Source: Saprospira sp. CCB-QB6 (GTDB lineage Bacteria; Bacteroidota; Bacteroidia; Chitinophagales; Saprospiraceae). Taken from it: a stretch of DNA of 64,000 nt. The notes under the pieces were generated by a model that saw only the letters and a list, made by a program, of their open reading frames with translations, was not told the DNA's origin and made no database searches. A program made the translations under genes and the position numbers. This document shows, piece by piece, positions 36,469 through 44,824 of the stretch (its first letter is position 1; every line of letters begins with the position of its first letter). The stretch lies in the NCBI RefSeq assembly GCF_028464065.1, contig NZ_CP116808.1, positions 4,059,501 to 4,123,500 on the forward strand, in the 5' to 3' direction.

Positions 36469-36954
36469 ATGTACGGAAAGAAAGAAAACATAGACGAAAC
36501 GGACCGTAAAATTCTCAATATTTTACTCAAAGATGCCAACACCTCGTATGTAGATATTGCCAAACAGATTCATGTATCTCCAGGCACAGTCCATGTCCGC
36601 ATGAAACGCTTAGTCCGCATCGGCATTGTAAAAAAAGCATTCTTAAATGTAGACTACAATAAATTAGGCTACGATATCTGTGCTTTTTTGGGAATTCATT
36701 TAGAAAATAGTTCTTTTTATAGCCAAGTAGTAGATGCTCTCTATCATATCCCCGAGGTCGTTAATGCTCACTACACTACAGGAAATTACAGCATTTTTGT
36801 CCGCATCATCTGCAGAGATACCGAGCATTTAAGAGAAGTATTACATGAAAAGATTCAGGAAATCCCAGGCGTTCAACGCACAGAAACCTTTATCTCATTA
36901 GAAGAGAGCATCCATCGTACAATTTCACTAGAAGGCAAAGAGGAGCAAGTTTAA
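36469..36954 (+). CDS. Lrp/AsnC-family transcriptional regulator
   Basis: 161 residues. N-terminal winged HTH (about 8-68: IDETDRKILNILLKDANTSY, IAKQIHVSPGTVHVRMKRL) and a RAM/AsnC ligand-binding domain (about 72-150: FLGIHLENSSFY, PEVVNAHYTTGNYSIFVRI, IPGVQRTETFISLEE). A classic DNA-binding feast/famine regulator. Probably co-transcribed with the upstream sugar kinase. Its last four bases overlap the convergent thioesterase gene. Confidence 0.94.
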   Translation: MYGKKENIDETDRKILNILLKDANTSYVDIAKQIHVSPGTVHVRMKRLVRIGIVKKAFLNVDYNKLGYDICAFLGIHLENSSFYSQVVDALYHIPEVVNAHYTTGNYSIFVRIICRDTEHLREVLHEKIQEIPGVQRTETFISLEESIHRTISLEGKEEQV

Positions 36955-37442
36955 GCTCCCGTTTGTTCTTTTACATAGGGCGACATTTCTTTCTGAATGC
37001 GCTCCCGATGTTCCATAAGGCGCTTGGCATAATCCTCAAGCGCCTTATCTTTTTCCGTTTTAGGCTCCCACTTTGGCACATTTACCGTTTTCCCCATTTC
37101 ATCGACAGCCACAAAAATGATGATGCAATGGGTCGTTTTTTCCCAATCGCCATCTCTCAAATCTTTAGAGTAAACATCTACGGCAATGTGCATAGAGCTA
37201 CTGCCCGTATGAATTACTTTGGCCTCTAAACGCACACTTTGACCAATTTTGATTGGCCGATAAAACTGAATCCCCCCCACGTATACAGTCACGCAATAAT
37301 GGCCGCTCCAACTAGCCGCACAAGCATAACTCACTTGGTCAATCCATTTCATTACCGCCCCTCCATGCACCTTGCCACCAAAGTTCACATCGCTAGGTTC
37401 GGCCAAAAAAGTAAAGGTGGTTGTTCTTTCGTTAGCTGGCAT
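36951..37442 (-). CDS. Acyl-CoA thioesterase, hotdog fold
   Basis: 163 residues. It hydrolyses acyl-CoA thioesters in the cytoplasm. FLAEPSDVNFGGKVHGGAVMKWIDQVSYACA at about 12-42 holds the N-x-x-G-x-x-H-G-G signature of YciA/BACH-like hotdog enzymes, and SSMHIAVDVYSKDL near 90 is the central strand. The C-terminal helix (KRLMEHRERIQKE) is an acidic/basic extension common in the family. Confidence 0.92.
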   Translation of the reverse strand: MPANERTTTFTFLAEPSDVNFGGKVHGGAVMKWIDQVSYACAASWSGHYCVTVYVGGIQFYRPIKIGQSVRLEAKVIHTGSSSMHIAVDVYSKDLRDGDWEKTTHCIIIFVAVDEMGKTVNVPKWEPKTEKDKALEDYAKRLMEHRERIQKEMSPYVKEQTGA

Positions 37443-37466
37443 ATTTTTCGGTTCTAATGGTTAGTA

Positions 37467-37592
37467 TTTTTTTGGGGCTTGCCCGCCCTTTGGGCGGGCC
37501 GGGCTGTGTCGGGGCTCGCAGGACTGCTCGGCCCTGCGTCGCTTTGCTCCTTGGTCTGCGGCTTCGCCGCCCCCCTATCCATCCCTAAGCCA
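37467..37592 (+). repeat. GC-rich bipartite repeat, copy 11 (forward)
   Basis: T-run, ggggcttgcccgccc outer end, gggctgtgtc, core ctcggccct, inner end atccctaagcc. Same subtype as copies 9 and 10. Confidence 0.88.
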
Positions 37593-37623
37593 ACTAGCGT
37601 TTGGCTGTTTGGGTTAAGGTTAA

Positions 37624-38121
37624 TTACTCGATTTCACTCCATTCTGTACCTGGAATTTGGCCCGCAAAGACCAAACGGTTTTCATATAACCAAGCCTGAA
37701 CTTTAAAGCCCTGACGAGAATCAAACAACCATTCGGTCCCATTGTTCGCATTGGGTTTTCCCAATAAGCGCTCTGCTTCTTCAGCCATATAGCTTTGGTC
37801 CTGATACTCTACCAAAATCTCATACAAGGGCCGAGGCGCCTCTGTATCTACATAATAATAAACTCTTTTGATGCTATCACGGCCAATTTCTTCATAAAAC
37901 TCTTTGCGGAAAGAGAGCGCATTATGCACATAATCAATACGCTGCATTTTTGGACGCTTAGCTTGCAACTCCTGCAAACTCATATTGAGCACAATATTGC
38001 CCAATTCGGCAGGCAGGTAAAAATTAGGTCTTTTTTGCTCTACTGTGACAGGATCTGGCTTTTTGCAAGCAGTAACAGAAAGGAAAATTGCTAAAAGGAT
38101 AAAAAGGCTTGTATTTCGCAT
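37624..38121 (-). CDS. Hypothetical lipoprotein
   Basis: 165 residues. MRNTSLFILLAIFLSVTAC gives a signal II cleavage before Cys19. The mature part (LGNIVLNMSLQELQAKRPKM, VYYYVDTEAPRPLYEILVEY, LLGKPNANNGTEWLF) has alternating strands and no recognised domain. The shorter start at 38121 is preferred since the ten extra upstream residues would precede the signal peptide. It sits between repeat copies 11 and 12. Confidence 0.68.
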   Translation of the reverse strand: MRNTSLFILLAIFLSVTACKKPDPVTVEQKRPNFYLPAELGNIVLNMSLQELQAKRPKMQRIDYVHNALSFRKEFYEEIGRDSIKRVYYYVDTEAPRPLYEILVEYQDQSYMAEEAERLLGKPNANNGTEWLFDSRQGFKVQAWLYENRLVFAGQIPGTEWSEIE

Positions 38122-38343
38122 AACTGGCAGGTTTAATACAACAAATGTCACTAATAAGAAAATTAAAAAAAACTATCTTTATTGAGAGCAAAAAAAGATT
38201 GGGAAATGCTTATTCCGCCTTCTATATTTGCCCTTATTAAGGGCCGAAAGATAGGGAATTTTGTCCATTGTTTCACAAGATAAAATAAAAGCCAGATGGA
38301 CTTCTATAGCGGCAAAGCCGCTACTGCCCCGCAGGGGCAGAAC

Positions 38344-38467
38344 GGCCTAGCGATGTGAAAGGGTGGCCGCAGGCCAGACCGAAGCCGCCAAAGGCGGCTG
38401 AAGGGCCGAGCAAAGAGCGAGCCCTGAAACGTAGCGCAGCAAGCGAAGCGCCGCTGAGGCCCCAAAA
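38344..38467 (-). repeat. GC-rich bipartite repeat, copy 12 (reverse)
   Basis: Inner end ggcctagcgatgtg with extra hairpins upstream (38308-38343), core agggccgag, outer end gctgaggccccaaaa. It faces copy 11 across the lipoprotein gene, but the subtypes differ. Confidence 0.86.
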
Positions 38468-38524
38468 CCTAATCTTTTTTTTGACAAACAACTACATTAA
38501 ATCACTTATTTAATTCACCAACTT

Positions 38525-39280
38525 ATGTTTAATCTACTATCTAAATTTAGCCTAGCTATTGCTGCTTTTGCTTTGGTTTTTTCTATGGGATCTTGTAAAA
38601 AAGATGAGGAAACAGCCACAGACACAGACCTTAGTATGCATTTGCACTACAAAGTAGGTACAGAAGACTTTGCCTATGACCAAGTTTATACGATTGATGG
38701 TGTAGCAGTAAAATTTACCTTAGCTCAATTTTACATCTCTGGCGTCAATATTATGGATGATGACAATAATATGCACAGCTTTGAGGACCTTTACATTTTG
38801 GCTAAGCCTAGCCAGATGGATTATGCTCTAGGGACAATTCCCGCTAGCTTTGGCGACCATCTGCACATGCTCAAATTTAATATTGGAGTAGATTCTTTGA
38901 CCAACAGCCAAACAGAAGCCGATTTTACAAGCCGTGATGCCAATGACCCTTTGGCTGCGCAAAACCCAGGAATGCACTGGAGTTGGAGCTCTGGGTATAT
39001 CTTTGTTAAAATAGAAGGTGAAGTAGACACAGATGGCGATGGCACTCCTGATACTGCTGCAAACTGGCATATTGGTACAAACAATATGCTTCGCGAAGTT
39101 TCTTTGATGGCTCATCAGGATATGGAGGGCGAAGAAGCTACTATTGAGGTTGAATTTGATCTAGCCACAGTATTGACGAATACTGATTTGGCTAATGACT
39201 ATAGCACACACACCATGAACAACATGCCTTTGGCGACTAAAGTGGCTAACAACATGGCTACGGCCTTTGGTGTAGAATAA
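38525..39280 (+). CDS. MbnP-like copper-associated lipoprotein
   Basis: 251 residues. Lipoprotein signal ending SMGSCKK. The mature protein follows the MbnP family outline: LHLHYKVGTEDFAYDQVY near 40, VKFTLAQFYISGVNIMDDD near 68, LGTIPASFGDHLHMLKFNIGVDS near 105, MHWSWSSGYIFVKIEGEVDTDGDG near 158, and a late MAHQDMEG. In characterised systems MbnP binds copper through an oxidised Trp (kynurenine) made by the di-haem partner MbnH; the conserved Trp region here is HWSWSSGY. The MbnH-like gene follows at 39666, which strongly supports the assignment. Confidence 0.85.
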   Translation: MFNLLSKFSLAIAAFALVFSMGSCKKDEETATDTDLSMHLHYKVGTEDFAYDQVYTIDGVAVKFTLAQFYISGVNIMDDDNNMHSFEDLYILAKPSQMDYALGTIPASFGDHLHMLKFNIGVDSLTNSQTEADFTSRDANDPLAAQNPGMHWSWSSGYIFVKIEGEVDTDGDGTPDTAANWHIGTNNMLREVSLMAHQDMEGEEATIEVEFDLATVLTNTDLANDYSTHTMNNMPLATKVANNMATAFGVE

Positions 39281-39330
39281 GATTCTGCGATTCATTTTAT
39301 TATAGGTTAATGCTAGGCATTAGCCGCTAG

Positions 39331-39363
39331 GCCAGAACGGGCGTTGGCCTGTTCTGGCTTTTT
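39331..39363 (+). terminator. Terminator-like hairpin after MbnP gene
   Basis: Stem gccagaac with gttctggc around a twelve-base loop, then five T. It may attenuate transcription into the two downstream genes. Confidence 0.7.
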
Positions 39364-39376
39364 AAATTTTATCATT

Positions 39377-39661
39377 ATGACCTATTTATTTTTAGTCCTC
39401 TTAGCAGTGGCCTTATATGCTGGTGCTGCGATTGGAAACAAGATTTTGTTTTTACTCTTAGCGCCCCAAACTCCTCTTCCAGCCCTTAATTTTTGGCTAA
39501 CTCATTTTTTGATGCTGGCTTTTTCTTCTTGGGCGCTTTATGCTGTTAATAATGGCCAATCTTATGAGTTGGCCTTGGGTGCTTTGAGTCTTTCTATTCT
39601 TGTCTTTATGGGGCAACTGCTCAAAATCCGCCAAATATTAGTTCAATTGGCCCAAAAATAA
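39377..39661 (+). CDS. Small membrane protein between MbnP and MbnH
   Basis: 94 residues, three hydrophobic segments (YLFLVLLAVALYAGAAIGNKI, FWLTHFLMLAFSSWALYAV, LALGALSLSILVFMG). No family recognised. Start at 39377 gives MTYLFLV; an in-frame Met 11 codons upstream lies inside the hairpin. It ends four bases before the MbnH-like gene, so it is probably co-translated with it and may be an accessory of the copper/haem pair. Confidence 0.6.
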   Translation: MTYLFLVLLAVALYAGAAIGNKILFLLLAPQTPLPALNFWLTHFLMLAFSSWALYAVNNGQSYELALGALSLSILVFMGQLLKIRQILVQLAQK

Positions 39662-39665
39662 GCCT

Positions 39666-40658
39666 ATGCGATATCTGCTCCCCTTATTCCTAGTTCTTGG
39701 CCTGCTATCTAGCTGCCAAAAAGAAGAGCAAGCCTATGCCTTGGCCTTACCCCCTGGCTTTCCAGAAGTTGAGCTGCCCGAAGATAATCTGCCTACGGCT
39801 TTGCGGGTAGAACTGGGCAAGCGGCTCTTTTTTGACCCTATTTTGTCTAGAGATTCTAGTATTTCTTGTGGTTCCTGTCATTTTAGAGCCTTGGGGTTTG
39901 CGGACAACAAGGTCGTTTCACCAGGAATAGCGGGCCGCTTAGGTTTTCGCAATGCGCCTATTTTGACCAACCTAATTTATCGAGAAAACTTTTTCTTTGA
40001 TGGCGGGGTCCCCAACTTAGAACTGCAAGTAGTGGCCCCGATAGAAGACACAGCCGAGATGGATTTTCATTTGGGAGGGGTTGTCGAGCGGCTCGCTCGG
40101 CATCCAGAATATGCCCCACTTTTAGAAAAGGCTTATCCAGGCAAACCCCTTACTTTTGCCCTAACACGGGCGATAGCCAGCTATGAAAGGACCCTTCTTT
40201 CGGGCCAATCGGCTTTTGATCGCTATTATTATCAAGGCGATAGCAGCGCCCTAAATGACCAAGAAAAAAGAGGTTGGCAACTTTTTCAGGATAAGGGCTG
40301 CCGAGATTGTCATGCAGGCCCTAACTTCTCTAATGAGGAATTTATCAATATTGGCCTTTATGCCGATTATAACTACAATGGAGATCCAGGCCGCCGAAGA
40401 GTGACTGCCCTAGAAAGCGATATTGGCAAATTTAAGGTGCCTAGCCTTCGAAATATTGCGCTAACCGCCCCCTATATGCATGATGGCAGCATACAAAATC
40501 TAGAGGAAGTGATTGATTTCTTTGCCGCTGGCGGAGAAGCCCACTTTAATAAGAGCCCAGAAATACAGGCCTTTGTACTCTCACCCCAAGAAAAAGCTGA
40601 CCTAATCGCCTTTTTAGAAAGTTTGACCGATTGGGATTTTGTACAGGGAACAGATTGA
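39666..40658 (+). CDS. Di-haem cytochrome c peroxidase-like, MbnH family
   Basis: 330 residues. Lipoprotein signal (LLPLFLVLGLLSSCQKEE), two CxxCH haem sites: SCGSCH near residue 68 and GCRDCH near 216. FGD/FGFAD-type ALGFADNK after the first haem and NFSNEEFINIGL after the second match di-haem peroxidases. With an MbnP-like gene just upstream, the better reading is MbnH, which oxidises a Trp of MbnP, rather than a plain H2O2 detoxifier. Both roles share the fold, so the assignment depends on context. Confidence 0.88.
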   Translation: MRYLLPLFLVLGLLSSCQKEEQAYALALPPGFPEVELPEDNLPTALRVELGKRLFFDPILSRDSSISCGSCHFRALGFADNKVVSPGIAGRLGFRNAPILTNLIYRENFFFDGGVPNLELQVVAPIEDTAEMDFHLGGVVERLARHPEYAPLLEKAYPGKPLTFALTRAIASYERTLLSGQSAFDRYYYQGDSSALNDQEKRGWQLFQDKGCRDCHAGPNFSNEEFINIGLYADYNYNGDPGRRRVTALESDIGKFKVPSLRNIALTAPYMHDGSIQNLEEVIDFFAAGGEAHFNKSPEIQAFVLSPQEKADLIAFLESLTDWDFVQGTD

Positions 40659-40785
40659 GGGAAGAGTTTCCGATGAGTTTCTTTACGATTTGGTGTGTCC
40701 TTCTCTGCACCTAGAGGCCCGGCCCGCCCTGTTGGGCGGGTAGGGCCTCTACTTCGTTGAACTGGCGCCCCTTTGGGGCTAATCA

Positions 40786-40995
40786 CTAACGGATAGCTGC
40801 TTTTGCCTTCTTAATCATTTGATAAGTGCGAACAAGGCTGAAGAGCAAATAAGCTAGTAAGAGCCAGTTCATCCAAGGGTCATTTTCTACATAAAAATAA
40901 AGCAGGCCGATAACGACAACCTTTATAGCCAATAATCCATACGTTTTATACTGTACACTGCGCATAAATGCGGCCTGTTCTTTTTCTGTTTGCAT
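40786..40995 (-). CDS. Small hypothetical membrane protein
   Basis: 69 residues, two membrane segments (YGLLAIKVVVIGLLYFYV and WMNWLLLAYLLFSLVRTYQM) and a basic C-terminus. Start at 40995 (MQTEKEQAAF) is favoured because an upstream in-frame TTG at 41025 sits beside a tatcttgg promoter-like box at 41022-41029. No family recognised. Divergent from hemB. Confidence 0.6.
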   Translation of the reverse strand: MQTEKEQAAFMRSVQYKTYGLLAIKVVVIGLLYFYVENDPWMNWLLLAYLLFSLVRTYQMIKKAKAAIR

Positions 40996-41021
40996 AAGCG
41001 ATTCGTCATTTTTTAATGCGG

Positions 41022-41029
41022 CCAAGATA
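41022..41029 (-). promoter_or_regulatory. Candidate -7 box of the 40786-40995 gene
   Basis: Minus strand reads tatcttgg, one base off TAnnTTTG, 26 bases before the ATG. Confidence 0.35.
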
Positions 41030-41182
41030 CAACAAGCCGACTAAAAACAAAGCAGAATTCTAGGCATTCTAATTTTAGGGAGCTTGGCCGAGCGGCTTTG
41101 TCAGTTTGCGGTAAAAAAAAGAAGAAGTGCTCGTTTTTAAGGCGCTTATTTTTAACTTTCGGCCAGAACAAACCGATAAAAA

Positions 41183-42184
41183 ATGTTTTCATATAATCAA
41201 AGTCGGCCCCGCCGCAATAGAAAAAGCCCCGCAGTTCGAGCACATATTCAAGAGCATCATCTTACGGTAGATCGCTTGATGTATCCCCTCTTTTTGGTCC
41301 AAGGAGAAGGCGTTAAAGAAGAAGTGAGCTCTTTGCCCGGCAACTACCGCTGGAGCCTAGAACTTCTTTTGAAGGAAATTGAAAGCTGTATGAATTTGGG
41401 TCTACAGAGCTTTGTGCTTTTCCCGGCTGTGGCCGAAGACTTGAAGGATAAAGTGGCTTCTTACAGCTATGCCGAAGAGAATTTTTATCTGCACGCTTTG
41501 CGCCGCATCAAAGAGGAGTTTCCTGAGGCCTGCCTGATGACCGATGTGGCTATGGATCCTTATAGCTCAGACGGACACGATGGTTTAGTAGACGAATCTG
41601 GCCAAATTCTAAATGATGAAACCCTGCCCATTTTGAGCAAAATGGCTTTGGCCCAAGCCCAAGCTGGGGTAGATATTATTGGTCCCAGCGATATGATGGA
41701 TGGCCGTGTAGCGCATATTCGCCAGACCCTAGACCAGGCCGGTTTTGGCCATACCTCTATTATGTCTTATACCGCTAAATATGCCTCGGCTTTTTATGGC
41801 CCCTTTAGAGATGCGCTAGACTCGGCCCCAAAAGCTGGAGATAAAAAGACCTACCAAATGAGTCCCGCCAATAGCCGAGAAGCCCTTATTGAAGGACGAT
41901 TGGATGCCGCAGAGGGGGCCGATTATTTGATGGTAAAACCCGCTCTTCCTTATCTCGACATTATTGCTTTGCTCAACCAAAACTTTGAGCTGCCTATTGC
42001 CGCCTATAATGTAAGTGGCGAATGTGCCATGCTCTCAGCTGCTTGCGAAAAGGGTTGGCTAGACTTTGAAAAGGCCATGCCCGAAATGCTTATGAGCATC
42101 CACCGCGCTGGGGCCAAAGTCATTTTGAGTTATTTTGCCAAAGCCTATGCAGAAATGGCCAAGGCTGGAAAAATCAAGTTTTAA
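41183..42184 (+). CDS. hemB: Delta-aminolevulinic acid dehydratase (porphobilinogen synthase)
   Basis: 333 residues. HemB joins two 5-aminolevulinates into porphobilinogen. Motifs: RPRRNRKSPAVR near the start, MYPLFLVQGEG, TDVAMDPYSSDGHDG near 120-134 (metal-site region, with Ala and Ser in place of the Cys ligands of zinc enzymes, so a Mg-dependent form is likely), IIGPSDMMDGRV near 171, MSYTAKYASAFYGPFRDA near 196 with the first Schiff-base Lys, and DYLMVKPALPYLD near 251 with the second. Its stop shares one base with the rarA start, so translational coupling is likely. Confidence 0.97.
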   Translation: MFSYNQSRPRRNRKSPAVRAHIQEHHLTVDRLMYPLFLVQGEGVKEEVSSLPGNYRWSLELLLKEIESCMNLGLQSFVLFPAVAEDLKDKVASYSYAEENFYLHALRRIKEEFPEACLMTDVAMDPYSSDGHDGLVDESGQILNDETLPILSKMALAQAQAGVDIIGPSDMMDGRVAHIRQTLDQAGFGHTSIMSYTAKYASAFYGPFRDALDSAPKAGDKKTYQMSPANSREALIEGRLDAAEGADYLMVKPALPYLDIIALLNQNFELPIAAYNVSGECAMLSAACEKGWLDFEKAMPEMLMSIHRAGAKVILSYFAKAYAEMAKAGKIKF

Positions 42185-43458
42185 TGCAACCATTAGCTGA
42201 ACGCCTGCGCCCCCAAAGCCTAGATGATTATATGGGCCAAGAACATTTGTTGGGTGCAGGCGCCCCTCTTCGCAGCATGATTAACTCGGGCCAATTGCCC
42301 TCCCTTATTCTTTGGGGACCTCCGGGTATTGGCAAAACGACCTTGGCCCGCTTGCTGGCCCAAGAATCTGGTCGCCAACTTTATAGCCTCTCTGCCGTAG
42401 ATGCTGGAGTGAAAGAATTGCGCGAATTGCTACAAAGAGCCAAAAAACAAAACCTCTTTCAACAAGGGAAAAGTCCTTTGCTCTTTATCGATGAGATTCA
42501 CCGATTTAGCAAATCGCAACAAGATGCCTTGCTCTCTGCTGTAGAGCAAGGAGTAGTGACTCTTTTGGGCGCCACCACCGAAAATCCTTCTTTTGAGGTC
42601 ATTCGGGCCCTGCGCTCCCGCTGCCAAATCTATCGCCTGCGTCCCCTAACGGCCCAGCAACTGCAAACTATTGCGGAGCAAGCCTTGGCCAAAGATGAAT
42701 TGCTACAACAATATGAGGTAGAGATTGTCGATGCCGAAGCCCTGCAACAATACGCTGGCGGAGATGCCCGTAAACTGCTCAATATTTTAGAGTTGTTGGT
42801 GGGTAGCCATAGCGATCCCAAGCAGCCTTTGCGCATTACTGCCGATTTATTGGCCGAGGTACTACAAGAGAATCTGGCCGCCTACGACAAAAATGGCGAC
42901 TGGCACTATGCCGTGACCTCTGCCCTCATCAAATCTATCCGTGGATCTGATCCCAATGCCGCCCTTTATTGGCTGGCCCGCATGTTGGCGGGAGGCGAAG
43001 ACCTCAAGTTTATTGCCCGAAGATTGATTATTTCGGCTAGTGAGGATATTGGACTGGCCAACCCCAATGCCATCCTTTTGGCCAATCAATGTTTTGAAGC
43101 CGTAGACCGCATTGGCTATCCCGAATCTCGGATTATTCTCTCGCAAACAGTGATTTATTTGGCTTGTTCGCCCAAAAGCAACTCTGCTTATGCGGCCATC
43201 AACAAGGCGATGGAACTAGTAGAAAAGACAGGACAACTAGAGGTGCCTCTGGCCCTCCGGAATCCCCGCTCTCAAGAGGACCGACAAGAGGGTTTTGGCG
43301 ATGGCTATCTTTACGCTCATGCTTATCCCGGCCATTTTGTAGAGCAAGAATTTATGCCCGAAGCCCTGCGGGGGCACAAACTTTACGAGCCCGCCCAAAA
43401 CGCTCAAGAGCATAAGTTTAAACAAAAACTCGATCAGTATTGGAAAAAATATCGCTAA
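42184..43458 (+). CDS. rarA: Replication-associated recombination protein A (RarA/MgsA)
   Basis: 424 residues. AAA+ clamp-loader-like ATPase acting at stalled forks. N-terminal [22 protein letters not shown]; Walker [10 protein letters not shown] near 43-51; Walker [20 protein letters not shown] near 99-117; sensor 1 [11 protein letters not shown] near 128; C-terminal tetramerisation part with [18 protein letters not shown] and the closing [17 protein letters not shown]. Full length. Overlaps the next gene by 19 bases. Confidence 0.97.
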   Translation: MQPLAERLRPQSLDDYMGQEHLLGAGAPLRSMINSGQLPSLILWGPPGIGKTTLARLLAQESGRQLYSLSAVDAGVKELRELLQRAKKQNLFQQGKSPLLFIDEIHRFSKSQQDALLSAVEQGVVTLLGATTENPSFEVIRALRSRCQIYRLRPLTAQQLQTIAEQALAKDELLQQYEVEIVDAEALQQYAGGDARKLLNILELLVGSHSDPKQPLRITADLLAEVLQENLAAYDKNGDWHYAVTSALIKSIRGSDPNAALYWLARMLAGGEDLKFIARRLIISASEDIGLANPNAILLANQCFEAVDRIGYPESRIILSQTVIYLACSPKSNSAYAAINKAMELVEKTGQLEVPLALRNPRSQEDRQEGFGDGYLYAHAYPGHFVEQEFMPEALRGHKLYEPAQNAQEHKFKQKLDQYWKKYR

Positions 43459-44015
43459 TCTTCCTGCTTTTTCTGCCCCTTGGCCTCTTGGGCCAAAAAG
43501 TAGAATTTGAAAAGCGCTGTCGCTACGACAAGCTCCCTTCTGCTATGCAAGAAAGCCTGCAACAGCTTTATGGCCAACTCCCTAAAAGGGCCAAATTTTA
43601 CAAAGAATACCAAAAGGAGAGCTATAGCTATGAGGCCAAATTTCGCTATCAGGGCCATTGCCATAGTGTGGAATACAATGCTCAGGGGCAATTAGAAGAA
43701 ATTGAAATTCGGAAAAAATGGAAAAAGCTCAAGCCCCAGACCAAAGAGCAGATTCGCAAACTGCTCAAACAGCAATTTAAGCATTATCGAATCCTAAAGC
43801 TACAGCTGCAATTCACTGGCCCTCAAACGGCCTTAGCCAAAGCCCTTCAAGGCCAAACAGCCAATGCCAATCAGGCCTATGAGCTAGTTATTAAAGGTAA
43901 AAAAGAGAATAAAAAATGGCAGCTTTGGGAATTTCTATTTACAACAGATGGCCAAATTCTTCGGCAAGAGCAGTTGATAGAAGTAGACGCCAGTAGCTGG
44001 CAATTAGATTATTAG
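43440..44015 (+). CDS. Secreted protein, PepSY-like, unknown function
   Basis: 191 residues. Signal peptide ([19 protein letters not shown]). Two similar halves with YEAKFRYQGHCHSVEYNAQGQLEEIE and AYELVIKGKKENKKWQLWEFLFTTDGQIL, each a strand pair followed by a DGQ/AQGQ turn, which is the pattern of PepSY/YpeB-like domains. The start at 43440 overlaps the rarA end by 19 bases; no later Met would preserve the signal peptide. Confidence 0.65.
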   Translation: MEKISLIFLLFLPLGLLGQKVEFEKRCRYDKLPSAMQESLQQLYGQLPKRAKFYKEYQKESYSYEAKFRYQGHCHSVEYNAQGQLEEIEIRKKWKKLKPQTKEQIRKLLKQQFKHYRILKLQLQFTGPQTALAKALQGQTANANQAYELVIKGKKENKKWQLWEFLFTTDGQILRQEQLIEVDASSWQLDY

Positions 44016-44142
44016 TTTTTTTTGGGGCCCGCGGCCAGCAGAGCTGGCCGCCGCTATGCTGCGGGGCTCGCTGTTCGCTCGGCCCTTTGCGGGCGTTGCC
44101 CGCTCGGTCTGGCCTTCGGCCACCCCTCCGCAGCGCTGGGCC
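44016..44142 (+). repeat. GC-rich bipartite repeat, copy 13 (forward)
   Basis: T-run right after the previous stop, ggggcccgcggcc outer end, core gctcggccc, module gcgggcgttgcccgc, ggtctggccttcggccacc, inner end cagcgctgggcc. Confidence 0.88.
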
Positions 44143-44169
44143 AGGGAAGCCGATCCAATTTCTTTCTCT

Positions 44170-44820
44170 ATGCGGTTTATTCTTTTCTTTTTCCTCTTTA
44201 ATAGTGGGTTGCTTTATGCTCAAGAATTTAAGCAAGAGCAAGGTATTTTGTCTGAATTATTGCTGCGTTATGACCACAATAAGCAATGGCGAACAAGCTT
44301 TAAGCTAGAGCATTTTGCTCAGTTTCCGCCTTTGGCCCATAGTAGTTTCAATGCCCAATACTTTCTAGATTACAAAACCCATAGGGGCTTTAAATTGGCC
44401 TGGGGCTATCGTTTGGCCCAAGATGCGGGACAAGCCTTTAGTCATCGTTTTATTCAGCAGTTATCTTGGGGCCAAAAGTTATCCATTGGGCAGTTGGGCC
44501 ATCGTTTTCGTTTGGAGGGCAACTGGGGAACTCAGCGGCGGCCAGAATATCGCTTGCGCTATCGCCTGGCCCTAGAACGTCCCCTTATGGGCCAAAAAAT
44601 CAATGCAAAAGAGCTATATTGGCAGGCCTCCGAAGAGCTGCTGCCTGGCTGGCGGCCTCAGGGCTGGCAATATGAAAATCGTTTGGCCTTTTCCTTAGGC
44701 TATCAATCGGCAGGCGCTTGGCGTTTACTGCTTGGGCTAGAGCAGCGGCTCCGTTTTCGGCCCAAGGTGCTACGGCAGCAAATTTGGGGAAAGATTTATT
44801 ATATCTACGCTATTAACTAA
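44170..44820 (+). CDS. DUF2490-type outer membrane protein
   Basis: 216 residues. Signal peptide MRFILFFFLFNSGLLYAQ. The mature part is a run of amphipathic strands (KQWRTSFKLEHFAQFPP, FKLAWGYRLAQDAGQ, RLEGNWGTQRRPEYRLRYRLAL, WRLLLGLEQRLRF) as in DUF2490 barrels. I used the Met at 44170; the open frame upstream to 44056 is repeat copy 13 and would not encode a signal peptide. The stop is four bases before rsmE. Confidence 0.78.
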   Translation: MRFILFFFLFNSGLLYAQEFKQEQGILSELLLRYDHNKQWRTSFKLEHFAQFPPLAHSSFNAQYFLDYKTHRGFKLAWGYRLAQDAGQAFSHRFIQQLSWGQKLSIGQLGHRFRLEGNWGTQRRPEYRLRYRLALERPLMGQKINAKELYWQASEELLPGWRPQGWQYENRLAFSLGYQSAGAWRLLLGLEQRLRFRPKVLRQQIWGKIYYIYAIN

Positions 44821-44824
44821 GACT

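Noticed and set aside
39666-40658. Plain H2O2-detoxifying cytochrome c peroxidase
   Set aside because: Possible by fold, but the MbnP-like gene upstream makes MbnH the more economical assignment.
40712-40751. GC-rich hairpin gaggcccggcccgcc... as another copy of the interspersed repeat
   Set aside because: It has a strong stem but lacks the ctcggccct core and both end motifs, so it was not counted.
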